From the NCBI GenBank assembly GCA_002943765.1, contig PQWQ01000004.1, positions 2,790,001-2,854,000 of the forward strand: a stretch of DNA of 64,000 nucleotides. The letters run 5' to 3'. The DNA comes from Psoroptes ovis. Taxonomy: Eukaryota > Arthropoda > Arachnida > Sarcoptiformes > Psoroptidae. Under the pieces are notes generated by a model. It had not been told where the DNA came from and ran no database searches. It saw only the letters and a program-made list of their open reading frames with translations. A program made the translations under genes and the position numbers. Positions 1 to 15,400 of this stretch are shown here, piece after piece. The first letter of the stretch is position 1. Every line of letters begins with the position of its first letter.

Positions 1-2017
1 TAGGGTTAGCTTTTGTTGGAAATAATATCGAAAAATTGTATTTTAAAAATATTTAGGCTGTGAAACAATAATCCTTCAGTGAGATATGAATTTTTTTTTT
101 CAAACTCACTTGATATGATCACCTTTTGAACGGCAAAATACCACTGAATAATTTATTTTGGAAAAAATAAATAAATAAATCAAACGAATATCACTGGAAT
201 ATATATGGATTTATCTTTCATAATTTTTTCATGGAAGCAAAATTTATGGGCAAGATAATCGCTATGAAGATACAAATACCGTGAAGAATTTCAATGATAA
301 AATTCTTTTACTTTGTCTTTTGTTTCCTCCTATTTCGTTTCTATTATTTTAATTTATTCATCCATTTATAACACATTCATTTATTTATTTCATAATTTCT
401 CTTATTTAATCATATTATTTCAACTAAACAAAATGAACATTCGATGATTTATGTTCTCGAAAAAAATTCAAAAGAATTAATGCGGATAAACCGATTCGAA
501 AGAACGAAAATAAACGAAAGAATTGAAATGCGAAAATATCCGAGAATTTTTATTTATTTTCGAGAATCAACAATAGCAACGATAATAATAAGGATAATAG
601 AAGAATTGTATCCGCAAATATTTTAAAGAAAAACGACCAGCAAATACCACCTGGTTCACTTGTGCTGGCACACAAGCATCAAACCAAAATACGCAAGCAC
701 ACACACATTTGTATTTTGGTATTCCAATTGATTAATGTAAATTTTGTACTTTCTTCTCTTTGTCCAATTCATATTGCACATGGAAGAATTTGTTCAAATG
801 GACATTCTATTCAATGTTTGTAATAGAATTTCGGATGTGATAAAATGTATTCACTGCAACAAAAGCAGCCAGAAATTGAATGAAGAAGAAATATGAATTA
901 TTTCACAGATTATCATTTCACAAAATATTTCGAGAAAGATTAAAAAATGTCCACGAAACGAAATGAAATTTATTTATGAAATATTTTGTTGCTGGAAAAG
1001 AAGCAGCATAAAGGATTAATGTACCATGATGACAGCGTGTAAAATGAAATGGTTTATCATTATACAAATAAACACAAGCAAAATGCACAAACATTTCTGT
1101 ACCGGAATGAAATGAGTGAAAATGTTTTTTTTTCTATGAAAAAATTAATTTAAAAAGAAATTAATTTGAAAATGTAACAAATGTGTGTGCAAATGTGTTT
1201 CATTGAAATTTTTAAATGTTTTCAATTTCATAAAAAAAATTGCTGATTTTTCTTTTTTTCGTTTTTGAATAAATTTTATCAAAGTTTTTTTTTCAATACG
1301 AAAATTAAATTTCATACACACATGTATTATTGAATATGTGTTCAATACATCATATGGTCATTGACCATATTTTGATGATTGATTCTTTTTCAATATTGAA
1401 GAAGCAAAGAAATAAAAAATCATCAAATTTCGCATGTTATTTTCAATTATTGATAGTATTAGTAGTCAAACAAGATAATCAAAATTAATATCAATAATAA
1501 TTATTACATTTTTTTCTGTTTTACAAGAAGGGATGATACAAGATGTAATATAATCTCATGGCATTCATTCATTCATTTATTGATGCATTCACAAAATTTA
1601 GGCATCAATGATCATTCCTGATGTACACCACAAATTTTATTCAAAAATATCAATCAAATTACAATGCACATCAATTGAAATTGCAAAAAAATAATTATAA
1701 TCATTGAAATATCAATGATTATTCAGTTCCTACTGCCCGAACAAATCAATATTTTCATCATGATTATTATTATTATTATTTTCACATTGATATTCAATTG
1801 AAAATATTGAATATTAAATATTTTTGTTTCACATCATTTTCAATGAAAAATGTAATTTTATGGTGAGAAAAAAAAGTGCAATCACGAAAATTTGAAATAT
1901 GTAATATTCGATTCATGTATTTTATATTCAAAAAATTGAATTCTTGTTTCGACATGAAATAATCCTTCAATCCTTCAAAAGAAAAAAAATATTCAATAAA
2001 TATTTCTGTATACTTAC
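1..2017. other. AT-rich noncoding flank, probable intron on the minus strand
   Basis: I see no coding region here. If the exon at 2018-2322 is real, this stretch is the beginning of its downstream intron, because a GTAAGT donor read on the minus strand sits at 2012-2017 and no convincing continuation exon is visible before the window edge. The sequence is short AT repeats and homopolymers. Confidence 0.4.
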
Positions 2018-2322
2018 ATCCAGGTACCACCAGTAGCTGCATATACCATTGAATTTGTTAATTGACCAAATAATAATATTTGGCTTATTAAACATGATAA
2101 TAATAATAATTTTGATAATTTTAATGATAATGTTGATGATGATGTTAGTGATGATGATAATGATGATGATGTTGTTGTTGTTGTTATTTTAAATGGTAAT
2201 GATGATGTTGATGACGATGATGTGATGTGTTGTGATGGCAATAATGATGATGATGATGATGATTTTGTTTTTGATGAGAATAATAATGTTTTTGGTAAAG
2301 ATGTTTTCGAAAATAAATACAT
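2018..2322 (-). CDS. Probable first coding exon of a secreted or membrane protein (partial gene)
   Basis: On the minus strand an open frame begins at ATG 2322-2320 and runs about 101 codons to a consensus donor (GTAAGT, complement of 2012-2017), where the frame would otherwise stop at once. The peptide has a Ser/Thr-rich leader (residues about 5-66, with runs of Ser and Thr), then a hydrophobic segment at about 68-87 (KLLLLSCLISQILLFG) and a signal-peptidase-like site near VYA/A at about 95, ending in GGTW. The TCA/ACA/TTA codon choice matches the confident genes in this window. The long n-region is unusual for a signal peptide, so it could be a signal anchor, or the true start may be elsewhere. 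The Ser/Thr tract comes from trinucleotide repeats and can arise without selection. The rest of the gene is not in the window and I do not recognise the family. Confidence 0.4.
2100..2272. repeat. ATG/TGA-type trinucleotide microsatellite tract
   Basis: This is a tract of interrupted TGA, TGT and AAT triplets. On the minus strand it encodes the Ser/Thr-rich leader of the exon at 2018-2322, so it may be a coding microsatellite. Confidence 0.6.
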
Positions 2323-5300
2323 GATTATTGAATTAAATTTGATGATTAGAATTAAATGAATCGAATATGATATGAAATGGAATAATTGAACAATAATGAT
2401 TTTGAACAAGGGCGAAATCAAATTGATTCTTTCAAGATCATTAAATTATTTATGAAAAATATTATTATTTTCTGATTCTTGCAATCTCCAAAATTTCTTC
2501 AAATAATCGCCACCAATTTGGGCGTGAATTTACACAATTCATAAATATTCAATTCATGAATTTTTTTTTTTCGTCGAAATATATTCTTATATGAATATTC
2601 ATGAATATTTATATATGAATGTCTTTTTTTTTTTTTTTGGTTCGTCGTCGTAAAACGATATATAGATGAATATGGAAAGTGGAGAAATTTCAGATGAGAA
2701 GAGAATTTTTCTTTTCTGTCATCAAAAATAAAATTTCAACTGGTAAGAATCCGATTGATTCACGAGAATATACTCCTCTATTTTCAATTGTTTCCAAAGA
2801 AAAAATCAAACGTCACAATCAATTTTTCATGCAAATTTCAAATCAATTGAATCACGACATTCCACGATAATATTGATGTTGTTGTAATGGAGTTGTGTGG
2901 AGATGCTGACGTTGGTTGTATGATTAATTGCCAAGATTTCTGATTTTCAGAGCCAATGGGCTATCGATCTATTCGGGTGAAAAAAATTGAAATCGTAATT
3001 ATTCTTTAAATTAAATTATCTTATTTTCTTGAAAAAAAACATCATTAAAATTTTTCAATAGAAAATTAATGAAGAAAATCATTAATTTTTCATTAATTAT
3101 TGGCATGAAAAATAGAAAGATTTCATTCAAATTTCAATGGAAATTCAAATGAAAAATAAAAAAAAACAGATCCATTTTCTATAATTATCATCATTATCAT
3201 TATTATTGCCATTATTATTAACGATGTTATTTAGAATTTCCCGAGTATTAGACATGAAAAATATCGGGCAAAATAAAGTGAAAAATTAAATAACAAGTTT
3301 AAAGAAAAAATTGTTCAATTGTTTATTCGGAAATCGGAGTTCGATGGTGGTCTCCTTTTTTTTTCTCTAAAAAAAAAAATGATGTTAAGAAGTTCATTAA
3401 AAATTTCATGTCATTTAAGATTTTTCTCAGAAAAATTAAATCGAAAAGATTCATTTCAATATTATCATTATTTTTTTTCAGTGAGAATTCGAGTAAAATA
3501 AACAAAATTCAAATGTTGTATATAATTAATCTGATGATGATTAAAAAAAAAGAAAAAGAAGAAAGATGTGCACAAATTTTAATGATAATAATGATAATAA
3601 ATGTTTAATGATGATGATGATGATGAGAAGAATACTATGTGTTCTATGTTCTATGTTACAAATTGCATATGTTTCATTTTGGAAAATGAATGAATAAAAT
3701 GAATAATTCTAGTTTCAAATACAATCATTTTTTTACTTCTTCATTATTTTGTTCGTTCGTAAAGAAAAAATATCGTTAACATTAATTAATTTTGATTTGG
3801 TATGATTAAAATCTTTTGGAAAATTTATTTTTTCCTATTTATTCAGTTGAATTCAATTCATTAAACACAGGAATATATTCACAGGAAAAAAAAATATATA
3901 TTTTCGTCTATTCAAACATTGATTTATTCATTGGAAAAAAAAAATATTATCATCATTATTCTCACAGATTCTATGATCAGTTTATCTAATTTAATTCATT
4001 ATTCGATTCATTATTTATTTTCATTATTTTTTTTTTGTCATTATCATTATCATCGAATATTTATATTTACACAATGAATCGATTGTGAGAAAATAGAGAG
4101 AGATAAAATACATTTGTGAATCGATTATTGTTTACTGTTGTTATTTGTTGTTTTTCTATTGTTGATTATTCAATTTGTTTTTAATTAAATGAAACATCTA
4201 TTATTATTATTATTATTATTGTCAATAATAATAATAATATTATAAATTACAATCATTGAAAACTCAAATTCAATTATCGAAAAAAAATAGTGAAAAATAA
4301 AAAAGAAGGAAATCAATGAAATATAAATACATTAATACATTTAAAAATAAATTGATATATAAATAACGATTCCGAAAATGTTCATTAAATATCGATGATA
4401 TAACATGATTATTATTAGTATTATTACTATTGTTATTATTATTATTATTAGGTCATTTGTACATGTTTTAATTTAAATTTTTTTTCTTCAAAAAAAACAA
4501 TAATAAATTCTAATAAACTGTTGATTGATTTATTCATTTTTCTTTCAATGTTCTATTCAATTGTATATTTTTAAAATAAAATAGAAATGGGGTCAAAATT
4601 TGTTCGAATGATTCATTTGATACAGACACAATATATCATGATATATTGGAAAAATTTCACTCTGTCATTAAACAGTCTCAAGTTGGGTACGCGTAACTTG
4701 TACACGATTGAATTTATTTTTACCAACAATTTGTTTTGATGTCGAAATTTCAATCGAAAAAAAAATAAGAGAAAAAACTGTCAAAATTGACATTTTCATA
4801 ATAAAAAGTAATGACAATATTTGATAATTAACAATGATTGCTACTATTTTTCCATCAATTTATTGCTATTATTACATCAGAAAATTGTCAAGTTTCTACA
4901 GATCTGAATTGCTGAAATTCAATTCAAAATAATACAGAAAAATTGTAATCAATATCGCTTGATATACATTCACTAATCAGGATTATCTTTCGAAGTTAAA
5001 ATGGTGTTGTTCGAGTTGAATGTTTGAGTTTATTCCATGAAAAAAAAATCGGAATAATTTTCTTGTTTAAATGTAATAAAAATTACATAAAAATTTAAAT
5101 GTAATTTAGTTTGTTTTAGTCGCACATGTTTGATGAAGAAAGGAAATTTACTTTTATTTTATTTAACAAATCGATGTTTTATTCAGATGAAAATATTAGC
5201 TATTAACTATTGACTATTAGAGCCTTGAGTTATTTGAAATTCAATCGAAATTTTTGACATCTCTATTGTATTTTAAATGTGTGCGAGTGTGTTCATACAT

Positions 5301-8300
5301 TTATGCAAAAATACATTTAAACATTTTTATTTGATAATTTCTCAGCACCGACAAAGATTCAATGAAGAAATGAGAAATGAATTCGTTTCAATGTTTCAAT
5401 GTTCCAGTCAAAAATCGTCTATTTTTAATGTACAAACTTAGTACAACAGTAATAATAATAGAAATAACAGCGAAAAGATTCAGACAATTGACGAGCAATG
5501 GAACAATATTAGGGTGAGAAAATATCAAAGTAAATGCAAGAAAATTACCCGAAAAAACAATGTGATCGATGGAAAATGTTTCAACACCCATTTTTTCGAT
5601 TCAAATATTTGTATTTTTGTATGTAAAATGTGAATAACATTAAAATGTTTGATATTATATGTTATTTTGAAAAAACTTTGATTTTCTCTTAATATCTGGT
5701 AAATTTAAAATGAAAAAATTTACTAAAAGAAAGCAAAAACGAAATGAAATAAAACAAATCTTGTCAACACATAACAATTACAATTCAATGTGTTTGTTCC
5801 TCTGTACATTTCTGGAATACAGACTAAAAAACACTAAAAGAAAATCAAAGTGAAATGAAGTGAAATATTTTTTCCCAAAATTTTTTCCAAATTTAATGAA
5901 AATATCCTGAATCAAATGTGGAAATTTCAAAAAAATATTTCCCAATTCAAAACACATATTTTAAGTGAAATGATGGCGGTAAAATTTTGTGTCACAGAAA
6001 AAAAATAAACAAATAAAACGAAATGAAATAAAATGTAAAACAAACAAACAAAGACATGAAAAAAAACATTAAGTGATGAAATGAAATGAAATGAAAATAA
6101 CCCTGGAGGGTTTTCCTTTTATTTTTTTTTCCTGGGTACCCATAATTCAAACATTTACTTTTGAATAACGGCAACAACATCGACATCAAACAACAGCCCA
6201 AACAACAATAAATAAACAAAACTAAAATAATCTCAAATGTATTGAAAACTGAATAAATAATGGAAAAATTGTAACATTTGTCTTCGGTTTTCCTTTGAAT
6301 TTTTGGAAATTCAAATTTTTTTCATTTCAAAATTTTCCAAACAAAAATCACATGGTCTTAATGGGTCATTTGATCATGGAAAAATAAAGGTCAAAATCAA
6401 TCGGAATAAAATGAAACAAAATGAAATGCATTTTTAAAATCGACAAATGACAAACCACAAAATTTTTTTTTTCGGAGAAAAATAATGAAATTTCAATTTG
6501 TCGAAAATATGGGTATATGTGTGGTGGAGGATAACGCGGGTACAAACATGATCAATACAAATATCGAATATGATACGTACATAATCAATATCGAAAATGA
6601 ACTGGAGAAAAAAAATGAATTGAAGGATAAAAAATGATTTGACAAAAATAAATGGTGTGAAAATAATAAATGAAATAAATACAAGTTCAATGATATTGGG
6701 GAAATATTTCATCATAAATGACATGAAAAAATACTGTCATATTTTCATATTTTTTTCTTCTGATTTTTTCTCGGGAAAAAAATTTCAGAAATAAAATCGA
6801 TGATTTGTGTATATCAAAATATTTTCTCATATCTTTTCATCTTTTCGATAATTATTTTTTACATGATAAGAAGAGTTGAAAAAAAAGAAATGAAGATCAT
6901 ATATATATTCAAAAACTTGTCAAATTTTGAATTTATTTCATTTCATTTTTCCAAATCGATCTTCGAACTAAAAAAAAAATAAATCAAATGATAAAATGAT
7001 AAACAAATGAATAAACGATGTGTCAAGTGAATGAATCGGCATGAAAAGATTTAAGAAAAAAATTAATCCAAGAAATAGTTGCGATTAGAATCAGCTGAAC
7101 ATGTTGTTCCAAATTTCAATTTGTTTTCAAATGAAAAAAAAATTGAATTTATCAAATATAATTTTCAATTTTCAATTTTTAAATCGATTATCAACTGATT
7201 ATTATTATTATTATTTATTTATTTTTGTAAATAAATAATTTTCATTCACCCCTGTTGTTCAATATAAAGGTTAGCTAATCATATTTTTGATAATTTTTTT
7301 CATCCAATTTTTGTCAATTAATTTTATCAGATTTTCATTTTCATTGATCCACTTTGAATTATTTTATCTGCATAGTTTGTGATCATATTGAATGAAACAA
7401 ACGGTTTATAATGGAAGAATATTTAAACTGAAGTCTGAACTTATAATGTTCATCACAATCATTGGTTAATGGATGAACTTTATTTGGAAAAATTTTACAA
7501 ATTTTCACAAATTACAAATTTCATTTTCACCCAAAAAAAAGCTCAATGATTTATGATAATTATCATTTTATTCATATTAAAAATTGATTTTGAAATTTAC
7601 AAAATAAATTAATCGATTTATTAATTGATTTTCAACCATTTTTATCCATTTCTTTCACCTAGATGTTTCCAAAATATTCAAAAATTAATTTATTGAAAGT
7701 AGAAAATCGTGAAACATTTAATTAAATTGTTTGATTTTGAACAAATGATAATGTGTATGTTGATGAAAAAAAATAAGTGATTTCGATATCAAAATAACTT
7801 ACAAAATTATTGTTTTCTTCGTTTCACTACAATTCGCTGGAGAAAATTATTTCTATTTATGAATTTGTTTCAATGAAAAAAAAATGTTATATCTACACCT
7901 ACAGAGTGTTACAAACTACTGATTTATCACATCAATTGATTTTTCCAATTTCTCAAGATTTATTCATTTTTGTGAATAAATATTCAATTAAACTGAGAAA
8001 TCAAAGCAATAAATCAATGTGCTCTTGTATGTTCAATGATCATTAATACATCGATGTTAAATCAAAGCTGAAGAAAAAGAAACAATTTAACAATTTTCCT
8101 TACTTGGCCTATGATTTGTACACAGGTAAAAATAGAAGAAATAAATGTTGCATCAAAACATAATCGATTAATTCAAAATAAAAAGAAATGAAAATATATG
8201 TTTGAATGTTCTCTGAAACACATTTTTAACAGCCATAGCCGAAAACATTAGATAAAATCATAATAAATGTAAGATGGTGCGAAAAATTTTCAAAGAAATT

Positions 8301-9341
8301 AAGAAATATTTTCCCCCAATATTGTGTCGTTTCGGTCAAAAATATTAATTTACACATGACCCTTTCATTCCTTTGGAAATGATGCAAATTTTTTCAATTT
8401 AAAAACACAGAAATCATCCACATTTAGTATGTCTCAACTCGTATTGAAAATTAGGATTCAGATGAACTTTGACTTGATCTTTAACTTATTTTGAAAATTC
8501 TTGCTTGGTGAAATCACCATACGCAATTCCCATCATAGAAATGCTTAATTTTTTCTGCAAACATTTCTTTAAAATAAATGATTCAATCGATTTGACCAAA
8601 AAACCATAATCGCATTTATTATAACGAAGAATTGTTAGAAAATTCTTTTCTTTTTTCAATTCAATTTATTTTAGCTATTAAAGAAGCTTTTGTTTATTTT
8701 TCTTTGTGTTTAAGACGATGTTGTTATTTCTTAGATTTTCTTATTTATTTGTTCTTTTTTATCGGTGCTTTATCAATTGTTTCATTTGATTTAAAATTAA
8801 ATAAATGTTTTTGGTTATCTAAGAGTTTAGTTGTCATTATTTTTGTTGTTGTTGTTGTTGTTATTGTTGTTTTATCTAATTTTTTTTTTCTTTAAAATTT
8901 TTCTACCATTTTTTTACAGCTTGTTTGATACAATAATTCATTCATTCATTGGAGCTAACAAATGAGTAAAACGAATATAATGAAAATTCTAAGAATCGAT
9001 TGATTTTTTTTCGTCGAAAATTGAATTCAAGATAAACCAAAATGACTCAAAGACAATGATCGAATACATAAGAAAAAATATAAAATCATTTTTCAATTCG
9101 ATTCGAAACTAGTCGAAAAAAATTCATTCATGAAAATGATGGCCAACTTTCAAGAGACCAAATTATCAATTGAACAATCGAAATTTTGCTGATTCCTTTC
9201 CGTTTCAGATTTTCTTCTTTTTTTATTTTTGGTAATTTTCAATGGTCCCTTATTTGATGTGGAATAATAGTCGATTATTTTCCCCATTGTTATCCGTTTT
9301 TCATCTCGATCAATTCGAATCAATGGTTTTTATTTATATTA
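2323..9341. other. Gene-poor AT-rich sequence
   Basis: I see no supportable gene. Frames of 60-87 codons occur but have homopolymer-driven composition, no recognisable domain and no convincing splice context. Contents include a T15 run (2624-2638), TTA/TAA triplet tracts that form a hairpin-like inverted repeat near 4201-4240, and ATT microsatellites near 4411-4450. Some could be upstream noncoding exons of the minus-strand gene ending at 2018, but I cannot show it. Confidence 0.5.
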
Positions 9342-9414
9342 GTTTGTCCCATAAGTTCTTGCTGTTTTTCAAATAAAAAAAATTTAAAAAACGGCAAGAA
9401 CTTATGGGACAACC
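9342..9414. mobile_element. 73-bp mariner-derived MITE (near-perfect hairpin)
   Basis: Two inverted arms of about 28 bp, differing at two positions, surround a short A-rich loop. The right arm read inward begins GGTTGTCCCATAAGTTCTTG and the left arm begins GTTTGTCCCATAAGTTCTTG. A TA dinucleotide precedes the left arm (9340-9341) and CA follows the right arm (9415-9416), as expected for a TA target duplication with one mutation. GGTTGTCC-type ends and TA targets are typical of Tc1/mariner elements. It has no coding capacity. The TIR differs from that of the intact mariner at 31 kb, so a different transposase would have moved it. Confidence 0.7.
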
Positions 9415-12400
9415 CAATAAACAAAAAAAAAATTTTATATTCTTTGTGATAATTTTTCGATGCTTTGCTTTCATTTCTGGTCAATATTTCCAATAAAGTT
9501 TGTGATTTATTTATTCATTTATTATATATGTTTTTCGACAATAAAAGTCGAACAATTCAATCGATTATTCGACAACAACAACAACAAAAGAAGTTTCGAT
9601 GTTTTTTTTTTCGTTTGCTCAATCATTGATTTTGTAAAAATTTATTCCCATTACGAATGTTTTGCTTACATTAATTCTTTTTTTTCTATGCATTGACTAA
9701 CGAAGAAAAAAAAATGGAAATGAAATAAAATCGATGAATGATTTGAGAAAAGGGAAAAAAAATCATTGATTTTAATCAAACGAATGAACGGGAAAATTAA
9801 TGGAAAAAAATTACAGTAATAATCCATCAATCATTTGATTTCGGAAATCAATCAATCGATTCATCAATTCATTTCAATAATAATAAATTCGAGAAAAAAT
9901 AAAAATAATCGATTTTGAAATTGAATTGAATTTTAATTCTCAGCGATTTCCATTCGAAAAAAATAATCATTCATAGTCAGAAATGAAGGGAGTAAAAAAT
10001 TGTTTCAAATCATACATTATATATTAGTCATTTTATTTCAATTTATTTCTCATTTTTCATTTTTCATCTTTATGATAAATCATCCGAAATCATTGATTTA
10101 TTTATTTAAATTAATATTTAAATTTAAATACATACACAATTTGAATTTATGAAACTTAAATGTACATCTGTTGAATAATAATATGACTATTGTTATTATT
10201 GAAAAAATTTAAATAATACCATCAAATACACGAAAATAAAAGCAGTAATATCAACCGAAAAAAAAGACAAGCTCAAATCTTCCTATTAAATTTCTAATTT
10301 TCATTTAAAATAATCATTTTTTTTATTAATTATTGTTCATTTCATCATTAATGTTCAATATAAATATATATGTTGATGATATATTCATATTAGTATTTGC
10401 CCTGAAGTATTATTTGATATTATTACGATTTTTTTTGGCTGATAATTTCATTTATGCTGCATTCATTTTCGAAAAATATGAAAAATTTGAATTGAATAAA
10501 AATGAAACTAATATTTAAACACTAACAACATCATTCATAGTGATGAATAATGATCTTTTTTTTTATGTCAACGATGATGATGATGATGGAAATATGTATA
10601 TATTGACTTGATGAAAAATGGAATTAAATAATCTATCCAGAAGCAATTTTTGGATGATAATAATGATGAAAAAGTGAAAAAAATATTGTTATCATTCGAT
10701 GTTTGAAATGTCAAAATATCAAGAAACACTGAACCTGAACTCAAATACAATGAATGTTTAGTCGAAACTATTTTGAAACATTGAATAAAAATTGAATTTT
10801 CGTATGAATGAATCAATGAATGAATGAATTGATGCTAAAATTGAATGAAAATTCATTCATTTCATTCAAAACTTTTTTTCTCATATTTTTTTAATCAACA
10901 TCTGAAAATCTATCGTACATTCTATACAAAAGTGGTGAACAATATGAAAAAACGATATCAAAAGTCACTGAAATAAGGCCAATGTATTGAAGATGTTGTT
11001 CGACATTGTTCCATTGAAAATGGTTGAACAAAACTACCAAAAAAAAACAAAAAAAAAAAACGATCCATCTTTTTTATTTCGATCAACAAAAGCATCGATG
11101 GTTATATAATCAAATACTTTTGAATCAATTTGAACAATGAGAAACAAACAAAAAGTTTGATTTCATTCATTTATTTTCGATGAAATGAAATTCAACTCAT
11201 TTCGATTTTTTGCGTTTTTTTTCGGGTCCATAAAATATAATATTTTTTCTTTTTCATATGCCATTTCCGATGTTAATAATAAATGAAATTAATGAAACAA
11301 CGACAACAACGACGAAAATGTTCGATGATTACCAAATAAATAAAAAAATAACCAGGGATGTTTATTGTGCAAAATATCGAGCCAAAACAACTCTTTTGAA
11401 CGTAAAACACTCTGTGCTAAAACGAAATTTTTTCATACAATATAATACATTAAACTCATTCATTTCGTTCAATTATTCATTCATTCATTGAACTAAAATG
11501 ATGATTAAATGAAAAATTGTACCCATTTTGCCATTTTTTTTGGTTGTTAATCAACAATTCAATTCAATACATGTTATTATTAATGTACCCTTTTAAAAAA
11601 ACGGGACCCAATTTATTTTAGAAATTAGTTAATTTATACTAAAATTCAACACATTCAATTCCTATTAACACATCTGTTCATCTGAAATATTGACAGACTG
11701 GCAAAAATATTTAAAAGAAAAAAATGAAAAATGTCGAATGGCACACGAAAAATGAATAAAATGGCAATCAAAAATAGAGTCTAAGTCATTAGATGTGTGT
11801 AACATATGATGCATTTTTCAAACAAATCAAAACAAAAAAACAAAGGCGAAACTTGCAAAGTTTTCAATTGAATTCTTCAATAGTAATTGGAGTCATTTTC
11901 ATTCACTTCAAATTCAAAAGTTACATCGATTTTCATTGAAATTTTTTTTATTTTTGACAATCGCCATTTTCATTGTCTAATAAACAAACATATTTATGAA
12001 AATGAATAATGAATTGAAATGAATAATGTGAAACGCGATTGAAAATTAGCATCCAATACAAAATCATTGCCTTTTACATTGATTTTCAATTTTCAATTAT
12101 TGATAATGTTATCATCGTATTAATATTATCAAACGATTTGTCAATAAAAGATTTATTATTTGATAATATGTCATTGTGTGTGTGTGTGTAATTTTTGCTT
12201 GGCTTCGAAGAATATTTTCTTCATTTTCATCGTTTATTAATAATTTTATTTAGGGAGTTTATTCAGGGAATTATTATTATTTTTCATACGTCATTCGTAT
12301 ATGTACCAAGTTGAATTTTGAAGCAAAAAAAAAAAAAAAAAAAAAATTGCCATTTTCTCCTTAATTGCAGCAGCAGAAAAAAAATCATTATAAGAATTAT

Positions 12401-15400
12401 TATATTTTTGAAAATAGCAAAGGATATAAGAGGGAAACCAACAACAACAACAACAACAACGAAAATCTATTTTTCATAAATTTGTTTCATCAATGAAAAA
12501 CATCTTTCAAAACCATATGTTTATTTGACAAGTCAATAATAATTGTAATGATGATGATGATGATAATCGCACAATGTTAAAGCTAATATTGATTTATTGT
12601 TTTTTCTTTTTTTTTCGATGGATTGTTTCAAGTATTAGGAGAAAATTAATGAATGAATGAATGAAAAGATTTATGGAACATATTTGTATTGGATTTTTGT
12701 TTCATTTTTACTTTATTCCAAGTATTTTTTTTTCTTGAAATTGAATGCATTTTTGCATCCATTTTTCAATTGAAAAAATCGACTAAAAGAAAGCAACCTT
12801 ATATTTTTTAAATCTATACTGAAAAATGTAAATCTACTTGAATTCGAAATGATGATACAAAAACCTTTACAAAAAAGCTGATTTAAAATTCAAAAAATTT
12901 TCTTCGAGTGAAAAAAAATACCAGAACAAATTATATTTTTGAATAAAAAGGATTAAATTTCAAAGTGGATTTTTCCAGAGAAGAAGAAAATGAAATTTTC
13001 CATATTTTTCATTTTGATTCAAAATGGAAAAAGGTGAAACACAAGCAAAAACTTATAACAATTCTTAAATCGTTACAAAATTATTCGATTTTCTTTTGGA
13101 AAATTTTTCTTTCATTTCAACCAAGAGATTATCTTTGAGCACCTAAAAGAAAGGAAACACACTGAAAAAACAGAGAAAACACGAGCAAAACAAATGAATT
13201 CACACTCTGTTTGAATTCTCAAAACAATTTTCAATGATCTAAATAAAAAAACAATTGTTTCGTTGTTGTTTCACTGAAAATTTTCAATTTATTTTCAAAT
13301 CATATTTTTAGATCGTATTTTCCTATGAAAAAATGGAGTGGCAACCAACCAAAAATAAATCTATCAAATAATTTGATCAAAGAAAGAAATATATGATAAA
13401 CAATCAATGAACGGAGATGGAAAAATGATTAAATTAACAATAAATAAATGAAAAAATTTAATCTTTTGTTCTGTGAATTTTTTTTTTTTTTTTTGAAAAA
13501 TTAAGTCATCATTTCCGTCATAGTATTTCATATTTTTTCCACTTTTTAAAATCATGAGATTATGTTTGAAAAACTTGAAAAAAATACTGTGAAATGATTG
13601 TAAAGTATTGAAAAGTATCGAAACGAAAAATGAATTTCAATTTTCCAAAAAAGAAAATTTAATTGAAAAATAAAATTTTCAACTTGAAATTTTCATTTTA
13701 GAAACGGAAATTGAAAAACATAAATTTTCATCATCGCCTAACTGAATCAATCGAAGAATCAAAGATCAATAGTCTTCGAGAAGGTCGATCGGATCATTTA
13801 CAGGCAATCATCTCGTTTGGGCAATGGAAAAATTCATTGAAAAATCAATAGATTTTTAGTAAAATTTTTTTTCAATTTTTCAAAATTCACGTGTTTTTTT
13901 TCAGAAAAAAAATGTGATTAATCGTTTATTAATCCATGTTCACTGTCTGTGTATTTAACACACTCATTAAAATGTGTAATTTTTAATGTGTTTGTAAAAA
14001 GTGTGTTTTACATGAAATTAAATGAAATAATTTTTTTTTCACTTTCAAAGATAATTTAAATTATGAAAAAAAAATGAAAATTAAAAAATGATATTGTATC
14101 AAATTATTTCATTCATTTTCATTTCATTTTTTTTTTGAATCATTTCCTAGTTGTATTTTATTATTTTCTATGCATTTTTTTTTTTTTTTTTTTGAAAGTG
14201 TTTACAAGCAAGTGTGAGCAATACACATTTAATATTTTCATTTTGAAAAATATTAATTTTGAATCAAATCAAAAAAAAAAAAAAAATTGAAATAAAATGA
14301 ATCTGAAAAAAATTAATGAACATTTTATTTTTTAAATTTCAATTTTCCTTTGAAAATATGTAATTTAAAAATTTCATTTTCTTCATTTCATTTTTTCAAT
14401 TAATTATTATTATTATTCACATTATTTTATATGTGTTGGTATTCATAAAATTTATAAAAGATTGAATTTAAATGAAATTTTTGAAGTAAAAAAAATGAAA
14501 TTTTGCAAATTTTTTCCCATTAGAAATTCATTCTTCTCAAGCTGAAATCGTTTATTGAGAATCGTTCTGGTGTCAGGGGCAGTCAAACGTTTTTCATTGC
14601 ACTGAAATTTGGTGAATTTTTTTTTGAATCGTTTTCAAATTACAATAAATTTAATGAGAATTTATTTGGGGGGAAATAACAAAAATGAGAAATCCTTTTT
14701 CTTGGTACAGAAACAATGCTATGGCAAAGTTTAATTGAATTTGAACGGGAATTTTTGTCCGAAAGTTTTTTTGGGAAAAATCAATTCAAACAAATGTTAT
14801 TTTTCTGTTTCATTCAAATTTTTATCTGAATAAAAATTGATTGTCCATTGTTTTCTTTTTTCGTTAATTTTGAATCAGGAATTTTTTGTTTTTTCCAAAA
14901 AACAAATACTTGGAATTTCGAAATTTTTTTTGTGAAAAGAAAATTAGAAAATTTCATGAATGAATGAATTGAAAATATTTCGACTTTGTCCATTTCTCAG
15001 TCATTATAATTATTATGTTTAAAAGAAGTGAAAAAATGCAACAAAAAATTATAACAAAAATGGCAGAAATTTCAAATTTTGAATTAATTGAATTTTTTTT
15101 CCAAAAATTAAATTTCACAAAAGATCATAAGGCTTACTGCAGAGAATTTAAACGTTCAATTTTCATTAATATGCAACATTCAATGAAAATCCATAAATTA
15201 TAATTTTACTTTTCCTCAAAATTATTGCCATCATTATTCATAGTTTTCAATGGAATTTTTTGCGTGAATTCAGATGAATTTATTTCAAAAAAAAAAAAAA
15301 AAAAAATGATCAATTTGAGAATTTGAAATGCAATTTTTTTCCGATTTTTTCCGATTCCTGACATTATTTTTGTATGTACTACAATTCGCTGCAAACATCT

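Noticed and set aside
5388..5591. 67-codon minus-strand frame with a hydrophobic middle
   Set aside because: Composition is more balanced than most and ATG follows several A, so a tiny membrane protein is conceivable, but there is no family, splice or neighbour support.
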